64,000 nucleotides of DNA from Paenibacillus hamazuiensis (GTDB lineage: Bacteria > Bacillota > Bacilli > Paenibacillales > NBRC-103111). Numbering within the stretch: the stretch's first letter is position 1; each line of letters opens with the position of its first letter. Of the stretch, positions 8,476-16,695 are shown piece by piece. The notes under the pieces are model-generated. The model saw only the letters and a list, made by a program, of their open reading frames with translations, was not told the DNA's origin and ran no database searches. The translations under genes were made by a program, and so were the position numbers. The stretch covers positions 8,409,501 to 8,473,500 of the forward strand of contig NZ_JALRMO010000001.1 in NCBI RefSeq assembly GCF_023276405.1. Direction: 5' to 3'.

Positions 8476-9726
8476 CTAAGCTTCTTGTCGGATCACCTCC
8501 TGGGGTTCGTAGAGTCGGTTGGTTCGCAGCAGATGATCGACCAACCGCACCAACTTACGAGCTGTAAGCGCAAGGGCACGTTTTTCGGCGTATTTAGCCG
8601 GCTCCGCTTTCTTGTGGCTGTAATATTGCGCAAATATAGTGTCGTGCACCTGGACACTCTTTGCTGCTTCTGTGAAGTAATACTTCAAGTAGCGGTTGCC
8701 GGACTTAATAAGCCGAGATTCAACGCCTTTAAAGTTACCCGATTGGTTTTCTGTCCATGCAAGTCCGGCGTATTTGGCCAGTTTCATATGGCTAGGAAAG
8801 CGCCCAATGTCTCCGATCTCGGAGAGGATGCCCGCCGCGAAGATGGGGCCCATTCCGGGGACCGAAGTGAGGGTCTGCGGAATGGACGCCAAATGATCTT
8901 CAATCGCTTTTTGCAGTGATTTGGCTTGTTCCTGTAAAGATCGGATGATGCGAATGTTGGAAGCCATCGCAAAGTTGACAGCATCCGCCATGGCCTTTGG
9001 CAGGCGGTAGGAGGAGCGCGCCGCTTTTTGCAGCGCCAAAGCCACTTCCTCCGGGTTCTCAAACTGATTCCGGCCGCGCTCCATCACAAAGGCCATCAAG
9101 TCTTCGACGGACATGTGAATAATGTCTTCGACACTGGCAAATTCCTCGATGACAGCCAAGCTGGTCGCCGACGTCTTGTGCCGGAAAGGTCCGCTGGCAT
9201 AACTGCTGAACTTTAAAAATAAGTTGGTCAGCAGGAAATTGGTCTCCCGTGTCAAAGTATGTACAACGTGGAAACGGGTTCTCGTCAGGCGCTGTAGGGC
9301 GGCCATGGACTCGCTCCACGTGTAGGCACGGGGTAGATGACCGGATCGGAGCTTCGCGGCGATGAACCAGGCGTCTACCCTGTCGTTTTTTGGGGCGTAC
9401 AGAAAGTGAGCTTTCTTGAACTCCTTAATCAGACTCGGGTTGAAGACGTAGACGGCATGCTCATAAGGTTCGAAGGTCAGAACGCTTTGCAAGTAACGGG
9501 CCAGATGACTGGAAAAAGGGCCTGTAGCTTCGAGTCCGAAACGAATATGCGTCAACCCGTGCTTGCTCATCAGCGCCTTGATCCTCTCCTGAAAGATCAT
9601 CACGCCGGGTTCATCATTGGTGACGGTAAACCGGCTCAGAGGTTTGTGGACATCACCTTCCGGCAGGCAACAGACTACGTTGTTCTTGCTGCTTACATCG
9701 ATCCCGACAAATAAGATGCTGGGCAT
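8476..9726 (-). CDS. IS110-family transposase (DEDD recombinase)
   Basis: 416 residues. N-terminal RuvC-like DEDD domain: D10 in GIDVSSK, E66 in GLEATGPFS, D115 and D118 in KNDRVDAW. C-terminal Transposase_20 domain with SVPGMGPIFAAGILSEIGDI, the Ser-bearing TENQSGNFKG and KSGNRYLKYYFTEAA. The start was chosen at the ATG at 9726 because AAAGGAGG lies 8 nt upstream; the frame could begin at a GTG three codons earlier. The protein is full length with all four acidic residues, so it may be active. No second element gene is present. Confidence 0.95.
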   Translation of the reverse strand: MPSILFVGIDVSSKNNVVCCLPEGDVHKPLSRFTVTNDEPGVMIFQERIKALMSKHGLTHIRFGLEATGPFSSHLARYLQSVLTFEPYEHAVYVFNPSLIKEFKKAHFLYAPKNDRVDAWFIAAKLRSGHLPRAYTWSESMAALQRLTRTRFHVVHTLTRETNFLLTNLFLKFSSYASGPFRHKTSATSLAVIEEFASVEDIIHMSVEDLMAFVMERGRNQFENPEEVALALQKAARSSYRLPKAMADAVNFAMASNIRIIRSLQEQAKSLQKAIEDHLASIPQTLTSVPGMGPIFAAGILSEIGDIGRFPSHMKLAKYAGLAWTENQSGNFKGVESRLIKSGNRYLKYYFTEAAKSVQVHDTIFAQYYSHKKAEPAKYAEKRALALTARKLVRLVDHLLRTNRLYEPQEVIRQEA

Positions 9727-9739
9727 AGGGTACACCTCC

Positions 9740-10080
9740 TTTCGTAAGGGACTCGGTGTTTACGGTCCTGGGATGTCCTTGGGAAACTCTCCGCTAACAG
9801 CCTTGCGAGCTATAGGAATACACCGGGGCCCGTCGGTGCACTTTCCTTCCTCTGCTATGCGGAAGGGACGGGAACGCCCGGGAAACAGTCAGCGTGTAGG
9901 AAAATACGGAAGAGGCCAAGGGAACACTCTAAATTGGAAGAACCCGCATGAAAGCAAGGTCAACAGGGGGGCAAGGAACATTCCCGTCGGTAACACCTAT
10001 TGGCTATTTTCCCAAAGACACCCCAGGATCGTAAAGCACCCAGTCGAATAAATTTGCTACGTTGGCTGTGAAAACATAAG
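9740..10080 (-). ncRNA. Candidate bridge-RNA region of the IS110 element
   Basis: Known: IS110-group recombinases use a structured RNA encoded in the non-coding end, often 5' of the recombinase gene. Seen: about 350 nt without a convincing ORF directly upstream of this recombinase, with hairpins CACCG...CGGTG (9821-9838) and CCTTCC...GGAAGG (9845-9866). Exact RNA ends, promoter and guide loops cannot be set from one copy. Inference. Confidence 0.35.
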
Positions 10081-10147
10081 CCTCCCGCGCCTTCGCTTGG
10101 GCTACGTCCACATCCACCATAGTAAAGTGATGCATTATTCAATTTTC

Positions 10148-10215
10148 AAGGAGCAGCATTTAAAAAAAGCACCTCAAGATCGGATATTATGTAAACCGAT
10201 CATTGAGCTGCTCTT
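10148..10215. repeat. Nested inverted repeat before the thioesterase gene
   Basis: Outer arms AAGGAGCAGC (10148-10157) and GCTGCTCTT (10207-10215); inner arms CTCAAGATCGG (10173-10183) and CCGATCATTGAG (10196-10207) with a 12-nt AT-rich loop. The structure ends 25 nt before the gene start. There is no U-run, so it is not a simple terminator; it could be the junction of the IS or a leader structure. Confidence 0.55.
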
Positions 10216-10239
10216 AGTATACAAGGGGGGCATAAACCA

Positions 10240-10890
10240 ATGTGGCACAAACATATCATTCGGGTGCGCTACCAGGAGACGGATCAGATGGGCGTCGTCT
10301 ATCACGCCAATTACTTGAACTGGTTCGAGATCGGCCGGACGGAGCTGATCCGGGCAATGGGCATGACCTATCAGACGATTGAGGCGTCGGGGCTGCTGCT
10401 GCCGGTCATCGAGGCGGAAATGAAATTCAGGCAGCCGGCGCGTTATGACGATCTGATCGGCATTTATACGCGAATCGTCAGCTTCACTAACCTGAGGCTC
10501 GAATTCGCGACGGAAATCCGCCGTCTGACGCCGGAAGAAGCGGCCGCACAAGCAGGGAGGCACGCAGATCTGCCCAGCGGGACAAACGGAAGCAAGCGCC
10601 TGAAGGAAGCGGAGGGGGCACCCAATCCACAAGTATCCGCCCCCGTCACGGGAAAAAGGAGCACCGCAGGCGGGGGCGAGGACGCAGCCGCCGGGACGCA
10701 CGGAGAAGCGGTGAACGAAGCGATACATGCGGCTGCCATGACGGCGCCCATCACCGAGCCGCAAGGCGAGCTGCTCGTCAGCGGCGGGACGCGCCACGTG
10801 TGGCTCAGCCGCGAGTGGAAGCCGGCGCGCATCGACCGGGAAGCGCCGGAGCTGTACGCGCTGCTCGCCCAAAACCGAAACGGAGGCTGA
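10240..10890 (+). CDS. YbgC/FadM-type acyl-CoA thioesterase (hotdog fold) with internal insert
   Basis: 216 residues. Thioester hydrolase of the 4HBT/YbgC type: RYQETDQMGVVYHANYLNWFE carries the catalytic Asp/His region, and GGTRHVWLSREWKPARI is the final strand pair. The usual length is about 135-150; here about 75 low-complexity residues (encoded at about 10530-10755, rich in Ala, Gly, Thr, Glu) sit between FATEIRR and GELLVSGG, two strands that are normally close. ATG at 10240 after AAGGGGGG. The fxsA gene follows after 4 nt. Natural substrate unknown. Confidence 0.88.
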   Translation: MWHKHIIRVRYQETDQMGVVYHANYLNWFEIGRTELIRAMGMTYQTIEASGLLLPVIEAEMKFRQPARYDDLIGIYTRIVSFTNLRLEFATEIRRLTPEEAAAQAGRHADLPSGTNGSKRLKEAEGAPNPQVSAPVTGKRSTAGGGEDAAAGTHGEAVNEAIHAAAMTAPITEPQGELLVSGGTRHVWLSREWKPARIDREAPELYALLAQNRNGG

Positions 10891-10894
10891 TCCT

Positions 10895-11290
10895 ATGTTT
10901 AAAATGCTCGCAGCGCTCATGATCATCGTACCGGCGCTGGAAATATGGGGCATGCTCACCGTCGGCAAGCTGATCGGGGCGTGGCAGACGGTGGTGCTGC
11001 TGCTCTCCACCGGCTTCGTCGGCGCCTTTCTCGCCAAACGCGAGGCGCGCAAGGTGTGGAGCTACGCACAGCACCAGCTGGCGCAGGGGCAAATTCCGGC
11101 CGACTCGATCGTCGACGGCATTTGCATTTTTGCCGGCGGGCTGCTGTTGATGACGCCGGGATTTTTTTCCGACATTCTCGGCTTTCTGCTCGTCTTCCCG
11201 ATGACCCGCCCGCTGTTTAAAATAGGCGTCACCGCGTTTATCCGCAAAAAGATCGCAAGCGGCGATTTCCGCTTTTTTTACCGGAGATAA
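10895..11290 (+). CDS. fxsA: FxsA family membrane protein
   Basis: 131 residues. Small integral membrane protein of the FxsA family, named for suppressing phage T7 exclusion in Escherichia coli when overproduced; the normal role is unknown. Seen: hydrophobic segments at about residues 1-45 (MLAALMIIVPALEIWGML..., TVVLLLSTGFVGAFLAKREA) and at about 75-105 (FAGGLLLMTPGFFSDILGFLLVFPMTR, the family signature), then a basic tail. ATG at 10895 with GGAGG 9 nt upstream. In Bacillus subtilis fxsA (ytwI) also lies between pyk and citZ. Confidence 0.9.
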   Translation: MFKMLAALMIIVPALEIWGMLTVGKLIGAWQTVVLLLSTGFVGAFLAKREARKVWSYAQHQLAQGQIPADSIVDGICIFAGGLLLMTPGFFSDILGFLLVFPMTRPLFKIGVTAFIRKKIASGDFRFFYRR

Positions 11291-11299
11291 CCCAAACGG

Positions 11300-11338
11300 T
11301 TTTCATCATTTTTCACGGACATTTACATAAAATTAACA
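11300..11338 (+). promoter_or_regulatory. Candidate PhoP box upstream of ppk
   Basis: Four hexamers at exact 11-nt steps: TTTTCA (11300), TTTCAC (11311), TTTACA (11322), TTAACA (11333). The Bacillus PhoP box is repeated TT(A/C/T)ACA with about 5-nt gaps. A possible promoter follows (TTGTCG near 11361, 18-nt spacer, TAAAAT). The last two hexamers fit well, the first two loosely. Confidence 0.45.
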
Positions 11339-11457
11339 TAAGGGCGCAGGTTGAACTTGTTGTCGAAGCTTATCCGGGCATAGTAAAATGAAAGTAAGAA
11401 ATAGTGACAAACGTATCGGAATATGTCGTTTTTCGCCAAATTAAAGTGGGGGTTTCC

Positions 11458-13575
11458 ATGACAATCGCCGTAAAAGAGTCAGTATCCCGAGAATCGTCGT
11501 CGATCTACATCAACCGCGATTTGAGTTGGATCGAATTCAATTGGCGCGTGCTGGAGGAGGCGCAGGACCCGAGTACACCTCTGCTGGAACGGGTGAAATT
11601 TTTATCGATTGTATCGTCGAACCTCGATGAATTTATGAGCGTGCGTGTCGCGGGGATCAAGGATCAACTCAAGGCCGGGTATTTGAAAAAGGACTTTACC
11701 GGCTACACGCCGGCCGGACTTCTCAAACGCATCATGAAGCGGGCGACCAAATTAGTATCCGAGCAGTACAAGACGTTCCGCGAAATTTCCCGTTTGCTGG
11801 CCAAGGAAGGGCTTATTTTTACCGATTACGAAAGCTTGACGGCGAGCCAGCGCAAAGCGATGGATTCGTATTATCACGATATTATTTTTCCGGTGCTGAC
11901 GCCGATGGCGGTCGACCAGAGCCGTCCGTTTCCGCTCGTTCATACGCAGGCGGTGTATTTGGCTGTCGTGCTGCGGCTAGACGGGGAAGACGAAGGGGAG
12001 GAGCCGTATTTCGCCATCGTTCAGGTGCCGTCGAATTTGCCGCGCCACATTGCGGTGCCGACCCGTTCAAACAGCAAAAAGCAGGAATATATCCTGATGG
12101 AAGATTTGATTACGCAGCATATTCACACGTTGTTCAGCGGCTATACGCCTATTGCGGTGCACGGATTCCGGATTACGCGCAACGCCGACCTTACGCTGAA
12201 CGAGGAAGGCGCTGAGGATCTCCTGGAGGAGATTGAGAAGGAGCTGCGCCGCCGCCGCTGGGGCGCTCCGGTGCGGCTCGAGGTGCAGCAGGGGATTCAC
12301 CCTTATGCGCTGGAAGTGCTGCAGGAAGAGTTCGAGTTGACCGAGCATATTTTTGAAATCGACGGGCCGCTCGATCTGACGTATTTGATGAAATGGGCCG
12401 GTTCGCTGACCGGTTTCGAACATTTGCGCTACCCGCCGGTCGAGCCGGAGTACCCGAAGGAGCTGCTCGACACGGACGATGTATTTGAGAAGCTGCGGGA
12501 AACCGACGTGCTTGTTTATCATCCGTACGAGTCGTTCGACGCGGTGACGGATTTTATATGCCAGGCGGCCTACGACCCGAAGGTGCTGGCGATCAAAATG
12601 ACGCTGTACCGCGTCAGCGGCAATTCGCCGCTCATCCAGGCGCTCGCCCGCGCCGCGGAGTCGGGGAAGCAGGTGACGGTCGTCGTCGAGCTGAAGGCGC
12701 GTTTTGACGAGGAGCGCAACATCGCGTGGGCGCGCAAGCTGGAGCAGGCCGGCTGCCACGTCGTGTACGGCCTCGTCGGTCTCAAGACGCACGCCAAAAT
12801 CACGCTTGTCGTCCGCCAGGAAGAGGACGGCTTGCGCCGCTACGTGCATGTCGGCACCGGCAACTACAACGACAACACGGCCAAGCTGTATACGGACATC
12901 GGCCTGTTCACCGCGGATACCGTCATCGGCGAGGATGCGTCGGCCTTGTTCAACGAAATTACCGGCTATTCGTCGCCGCATGAATGGCAGGCGTTCGGCG
13001 TGGCGCCGACCGACATGAAGGATAAGCTGTTTGCGCTCATCCGCAGGGAAGCGGAGCACGCCGCGGCGGGCAGGAAGGCGCATATCATCGCCAAGCTGAA
13101 CTCGCTGTCGAACCAGCAGATGGTCGACGAGCTGTATGCCGCTTCGCAGGCGGGCGTGAAAATCGACCTGATCGTACGCGGCGTATGCTGCCTGCGGCCC
13201 GGCGTCGAGGGCCTAAGTGAAAACATTACGGTGCGCAGCATCGTCGACCGTTTTCTCGAGCATTCGCGCATCATTTATTTTGAAAACGGCGGCGATCCGG
13301 AGCTGTATTTGTCGAGCGCCGACTGGATGACGCGGAACCTGACCCGGCGGATCGAGCTGATCTGCCCGGTGTTCAACGATCGGCTGCAGCAAGAGCTGAT
13401 CCGCATTTTGCAGCTGAGCCTGCACGATAACGTCAAAGCGCGAATTTTGCAGCCCAACGGCATGTACGCGCGGGTGGAAACGCAAGAAGAGCCGCTTCGC
13501 AGCCAGTTTAAGGCGATGAAGATCGGCTCTTGGAAACACGGGCGCGTTAAGCGCCAGACCTCACATGAAGCGTGA
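11458..13575 (+). CDS. ppk: Polyphosphate kinase 1
   Basis: 705 residues. Makes polyphosphate from ATP. Seen: the N-terminal helical domain (YINRDLSWIEFNWRVLEEA), LSIVSSNLDEFMSVRVAG, and the phospholipase-D-like core with H445 in LKTHAKITLV, the residue expected to be phosphorylated, and RYVHVGTGNYN; the second core half contains RGVCCLRPGV and RSIVDRFLEHSRI. The ATG at 11458 was preferred over a GTG at 11404 because protein conservation starts here and GTGGGGG lies just upstream. It converges with ppx, with 29 nt of coding overlap. Confidence 0.96.
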   Translation: MTIAVKESVSRESSSIYINRDLSWIEFNWRVLEEAQDPSTPLLERVKFLSIVSSNLDEFMSVRVAGIKDQLKAGYLKKDFTGYTPAGLLKRIMKRATKLVSEQYKTFREISRLLAKEGLIFTDYESLTASQRKAMDSYYHDIIFPVLTPMAVDQSRPFPLVHTQAVYLAVVLRLDGEDEGEEPYFAIVQVPSNLPRHIAVPTRSNSKKQEYILMEDLITQHIHTLFSGYTPIAVHGFRITRNADLTLNEEGAEDLLEEIEKELRRRRWGAPVRLEVQQGIHPYALEVLQEEFELTEHIFEIDGPLDLTYLMKWAGSLTGFEHLRYPPVEPEYPKELLDTDDVFEKLRETDVLVYHPYESFDAVTDFICQAAYDPKVLAIKMTLYRVSGNSPLIQALARAAESGKQVTVVVELKARFDEERNIAWARKLEQAGCHVVYGLVGLKTHAKITLVVRQEEDGLRRYVHVGTGNYNDNTAKLYTDIGLFTADTVIGEDASALFNEITGYSSPHEWQAFGVAPTDMKDKLFALIRREAEHAAAGRKAHIIAKLNSLSNQQMVDELYAASQAGVKIDLIVRGVCCLRPGVEGLSENITVRSIVDRFLEHSRIIYFENGGDPELYLSSADWMTRNLTRRIELICPVFNDRLQQELIRILQLSLHDNVKARILQPNGMYARVETQEEPLRSQFKAMKIGSWKHGRVKRQTSHEA

Positions 13576-15073
13576 AGGCCACATCCCATGTCTTTTTAAA
13601 ATCTTTCCGCAACGCCTCCGTTTCTCGGATTTCGAGATCGGGGGCATGTTTTGTTGTAAGGAGCAGCTGAAGCTCCTTCTCCCGCAGACCCGCTTCCAGC
13701 AGCGCCACCGGCTGCGTTTCGCTGAAATCCAGCGCCGCGGCAAGCTGCAGCAGGCTGCCGAGCAGCGCGATCAAATCGGTGTCCGTTTCCAGCAAAATGT
13801 CTCTGTATTTCGCAATCTGCTGCAGCGTGCGCTTCTTCGTTTTATACGAGGCGATGAGCGCGCACAGCAGCGCTTCGCGATGCGTGAGCCCGTCAAGCCG
13901 CGAATGGGCGATCAAATAAAAGGAATGCTTGGCATAATGGTAAAAATTGACCGAGACGCCGATCCGGTACAGCAAAGCGGCAGCCTGCAGCAGCGTGCGG
14001 TAGCGGACGGGCAGCCCATGATGCGGCCGCAGCGCATCAAACAGGATGCCGGCCATGCGGCTGACCTGCTCCGCGTGCCGTTTCGGCGCGGACGGATGAA
14101 GCGCCAGCAGATTGTGCGCGCTCCGCTCGAGGATTTGCGCCGCCTCGCCCTGCGCGGGCAGCACGTGCTCGTAGAACAGGCCGTCCCTGAGGCCTGCGCC
14201 GCTCACCACGTAATGCGAAGCGCCCGCCGCGCGGAAAATCGTCTGCAGTATGGTCACGCCCGGAACGATAATATCGAAGCGGTCTTTGGACAAGCCGTCG
14301 ATTTTTTTGCGCTTGTCCGCCGGCATGGCGCAAATCCATCCGGCCATATCGTCCATTTCGGCCGCATCGATCATGTAGTTGTGCGTTTGCGGCAAAGAAT
14401 ATTTGCGCCGGCGCTGGCTGATTTTGCACAGATTGCGCATCGTACCGCCCAAGCCGACCAAGGGCATGCCCGGATGCTCGCGAATCCACGGCTCGGTGTC
14501 GATCGCTTTTTCGACCATCGAGCGAATGCTTTGCAGGGCGGCCTGCGGGAAATTCCCGTCGTCCGAAAACCGCTTCGCCGTATTGACGGCGCCGAACGGG
14601 AACGAGACGCTCCGCACCAGATTGCGGTTTCGGAACACCGATACTTCGGTGCTGCCGCCCCCGATATCGACCAAAATGCCGTCCGCGATGTCCATCGTGC
14701 GGATGACGCCGATAAAGCCGATGCGTGCTTCGTCGTAGCCGGAAAGCAGCTGTACGTCCATTCCGGACAGCGCCCGCAGCATGCCCAGAATTTGATCGGA
14801 GTTGGCTGCATTGCGGATCGCCGCCGTCGCGACGGCCCGTATTTCGAAAGTATCGTTGGCATGGCAAATCTGCTGGAATTGCTGTAAAATGCGAACGAGG
14901 CTGAAGATGTCTTGTTCTGCGAGCGCTCCATCCGTTCCGATGCGCTGGCTGAGCCGGGCCGATTCTTTGAATTCGTGAATGACCCGGTAAGCCGACGGGG
15001 GAACGATTTCATAGATGACGAGCCGAACGGAGTTGGAGCCGATGTCGATAATGCCGGTACGCCGGGTGTTCAA
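13547..15073 (-). CDS. ppx: Exopolyphosphatase / guanosine pentaphosphatase family protein
   Basis: 508 residues. Ppx/GppA family, expected to shorten polyphosphate and so oppose the convergent Ppk. Seen: the actin-fold motifs GIIDIGSNSVRLVIYE (residues 7-22), SGYDEARIGFIGV and VDIGGGSTEVSVF, then a long C-terminal HD-like helical domain (about 300-500). The start is the TTG at 15073 with GGAGG 9 nt upstream. The 3' end overlaps ppk tail to tail by 29 nt, so the two transcripts are partly antisense. Confidence 0.93.
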   Translation of the reverse strand: MNTRRTGIIDIGSNSVRLVIYEIVPPSAYRVIHEFKESARLSQRIGTDGALAEQDIFSLVRILQQFQQICHANDTFEIRAVATAAIRNAANSDQILGMLRALSGMDVQLLSGYDEARIGFIGVIRTMDIADGILVDIGGGSTEVSVFRNRNLVRSVSFPFGAVNTAKRFSDDGNFPQAALQSIRSMVEKAIDTEPWIREHPGMPLVGLGGTMRNLCKISQRRRKYSLPQTHNYMIDAAEMDDMAGWICAMPADKRKKIDGLSKDRFDIIVPGVTILQTIFRAAGASHYVVSGAGLRDGLFYEHVLPAQGEAAQILERSAHNLLALHPSAPKRHAEQVSRMAGILFDALRPHHGLPVRYRTLLQAAALLYRIGVSVNFYHYAKHSFYLIAHSRLDGLTHREALLCALIASYKTKKRTLQQIAKYRDILLETDTDLIALLGSLLQLAAALDFSETQPVALLEAGLREKELQLLLTTKHAPDLEIRETEALRKDFKKTWDVAFTLHVRSGA

Positions 15074-15267
15074 GGCAGGTATCCTCCAAAAGCGAGAGTC
15101 CGTGACGAATGATGTACAATATCCTTATTTTATCATCGTTTTGAAAAGGCGCAAATATTCGACTCGCAGGTCTTCCCGGAATTGGGAAGAAGTTTGTATA
15201 TTTTAGCAGCAATTAGAAAAAGCTTTTATCGTGGAAAAATGGCGAAAAACATTTTTTAATAGTAGTG

Positions 15268-15325
15268 ATAACTAAGTTTTATGCCGATTTTGTTCACTTT
15301 GGTTACCAAATCCTTTATCATAAAG
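15268..15325 (+). promoter_or_regulatory. CcpC-type operator region upstream of citZ
   Basis: ATAA-N7-TTAT at 15268-15282 is exactly the dyad recognised by the citrate-responsive repressor CcpC in Bacillus. A second element, CTTTATCATAAAG (15313-15325), is a 13-nt palindrome containing an ATAA half site. Both lie 130-190 nt before the citZ start in a 380-nt AT-rich intergenic region. No ccpC gene is in the window. Confidence 0.5.
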
Positions 15326-15453
15326 TTTAGCGACAAACATCTCTGATGTTATGTTAAGTTATGTAACAGTTGAAAGACCGTTCGGGCAGGGATCCGGCGA
15401 ATGGAAAGAAGGCGCGGATTCAGCCTAATTCGTATGCCAAAGGAGAGATTGCA

Positions 15454-16566
15454 TTGACAGCGACCAAAGGTTTGGAAGGTATTGTCGCAGCGGAGTCGTC
15501 CATCAGCTCGATTATTGACGGCGTGCTGACTTATCGCGGTTATAACATTGATGATTTGGCGGAAAATGCAACTTTCGAGGAAGTCGCTTACTTGCTGTGG
15601 TACGGCAAGCTGCCGAACCGCACGGAGCTGAGCGGGCTGATCAGCCAATTTAACGAGTATGCAGCGATCCCGGGTGCGGTGATCGACCAATTAAAAACAT
15701 ATCCGAAGGACGCCAACTCGATGGCGGCGCTTCGCTCGGCGGTTTCGAGCCTCGCTTTGTACGATGAGGAAGCTCAGGACATGAGCAAGGAAGCGAATCT
15801 TCGCAAGGCGATTCGTTTGCAAGCGCAAATTCCGACCGTCATCGCGGCATTCGCCCGCATTCGCGAAGGCAAAGAACCTCTTGCTCCGAAGAAGTTCGGC
15901 TCCATCTCCGAAAGCTTCCTGTACCTGCTCACCGGCAAAGATCCGGACAAGGTCGCTATCGAAGCTTTGGACAAGGCTCTCGTGCTGCATGCGGATCACG
16001 AGCTGAACGCTTCTACATTCGCGGCGCGCGTGACCGTCGCTACGCTGTCCGACATTTACTCCGGCGTAACTTCCGCGATCGGCGCCTTGAAAGGGCCGCT
16101 GCACGGCGGCGCTAACGAAGCGGTTATGGCGATGCTGGAAGAAGTCGGCACTGTCGACAACGTCGAGAACTACATCAATGCCAAGCTGGCGGCCAAGGAC
16201 AAAATCATGGGCTTCGGCCATCGCGTTTACAAAAACGGCGACCCGCGCGCGAAGCACCTGCAAAAGATGTCCCAGGAGCTCGGCAAGCTGACCGGCAACC
16301 TGAAATGGTACGAGATGTCCATCAAGATCGAAGACCTCGTTACCGGGCAAAAAGGGCTGAAGCCGAACGTCGATTTCTACTCCGCTTCGGTATATACGTC
16401 GCTTGAAATTCCGCGCGACCTGTTCACGCCGATTTTCGCGGTAAGCCGCTGCTCCGGCTGGACGGCGCACATTCTTGAGCAATACGAAAACAACCGTCTG
16501 ATCCGTCCTCGTGCGGAATATACGGGTCCTTCCCAGCAGAAATACGTTCCGATCGACCAGCGTTAA
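15454..16566 (+). CDS. citZ: Citrate synthase
   Basis: 370 residues. Condenses acetyl-CoA and oxaloacetate to citrate, the entry to the TCA cycle. Seen: KGLEGIVAAESSISSIIDGVLTYRGY, the active-site histidines in LHADHELNAST and KIMGFGHRVYKNGDPRA, and the Asp region PNVDFYSASVYTSLEIP. The start is the TTG at 15454, preceded by AAGGAGAG; the frame stays open upstream to 15370 but that part is not family-like. Length matches short Gram-positive (type I) enzymes. icd and mdh follow. Confidence 0.96.
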   Translation: MTATKGLEGIVAAESSISSIIDGVLTYRGYNIDDLAENATFEEVAYLLWYGKLPNRTELSGLISQFNEYAAIPGAVIDQLKTYPKDANSMAALRSAVSSLALYDEEAQDMSKEANLRKAIRLQAQIPTVIAAFARIREGKEPLAPKKFGSISESFLYLLTGKDPDKVAIEALDKALVLHADHELNASTFAARVTVATLSDIYSGVTSAIGALKGPLHGGANEAVMAMLEEVGTVDNVENYINAKLAAKDKIMGFGHRVYKNGDPRAKHLQKMSQELGKLTGNLKWYEMSIKIEDLVTGQKGLKPNVDFYSASVYTSLEIPRDLFTPIFAVSRCSGWTAHILEQYENNRLIRPRAEYTGPSQQKYVPIDQR

Positions 16567-16609
16567 TCCATTTTTCTAATAAAAACGGGCTGTTCGGCAG
16601 GCATCGCTG

Positions 16610-16629
16610 CGCGGGAGTTTGCTCCTGCG
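16610..16629 (+). other. Short intercistronic hairpin between citZ and icd
   Basis: CGCGGGAG - TTTG - CTCCTGCG: an 8-bp stem with one G-U pair and no following U-run, so more likely an mRNA processing or stability element than a terminator. Confidence 0.4.
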
Positions 16630-16695
16630 TATGCGGCGGTCCGCTGGAACTCCCGTTCCATTTTGCTCACATCCAAATTAGGAGGAATTTTCGAC

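Larger units (their letters stand above)
8400..10080 (-). mobile_element. IS110-family insertion sequence (ends approximate)
   Basis: Built around the IS110-type recombinase at 8476-9726 plus about 350 nt of non-coding DNA upstream of it. IS110 elements often lack terminal inverted repeats and target duplications, and I could not fix the ends from one copy; the limits given are estimates. It sits in the repeat island between pyk and the thioesterase gene and interrupts no recognisable gene. Confidence 0.6.

Noticed and set aside
9617-10051. ORF of 144 codons upstream of the IS110 recombinase
   Set aside because: Antisense to the recombinase start and running through the structured non-coding end; protein composition is not convincing.
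10148-10215. T-box or terminator reading of the nested hairpin before the thioesterase gene
   Set aside because: No T-box consensus and no U-run; the downstream gene is not an aminoacyl-tRNA or amino acid gene.
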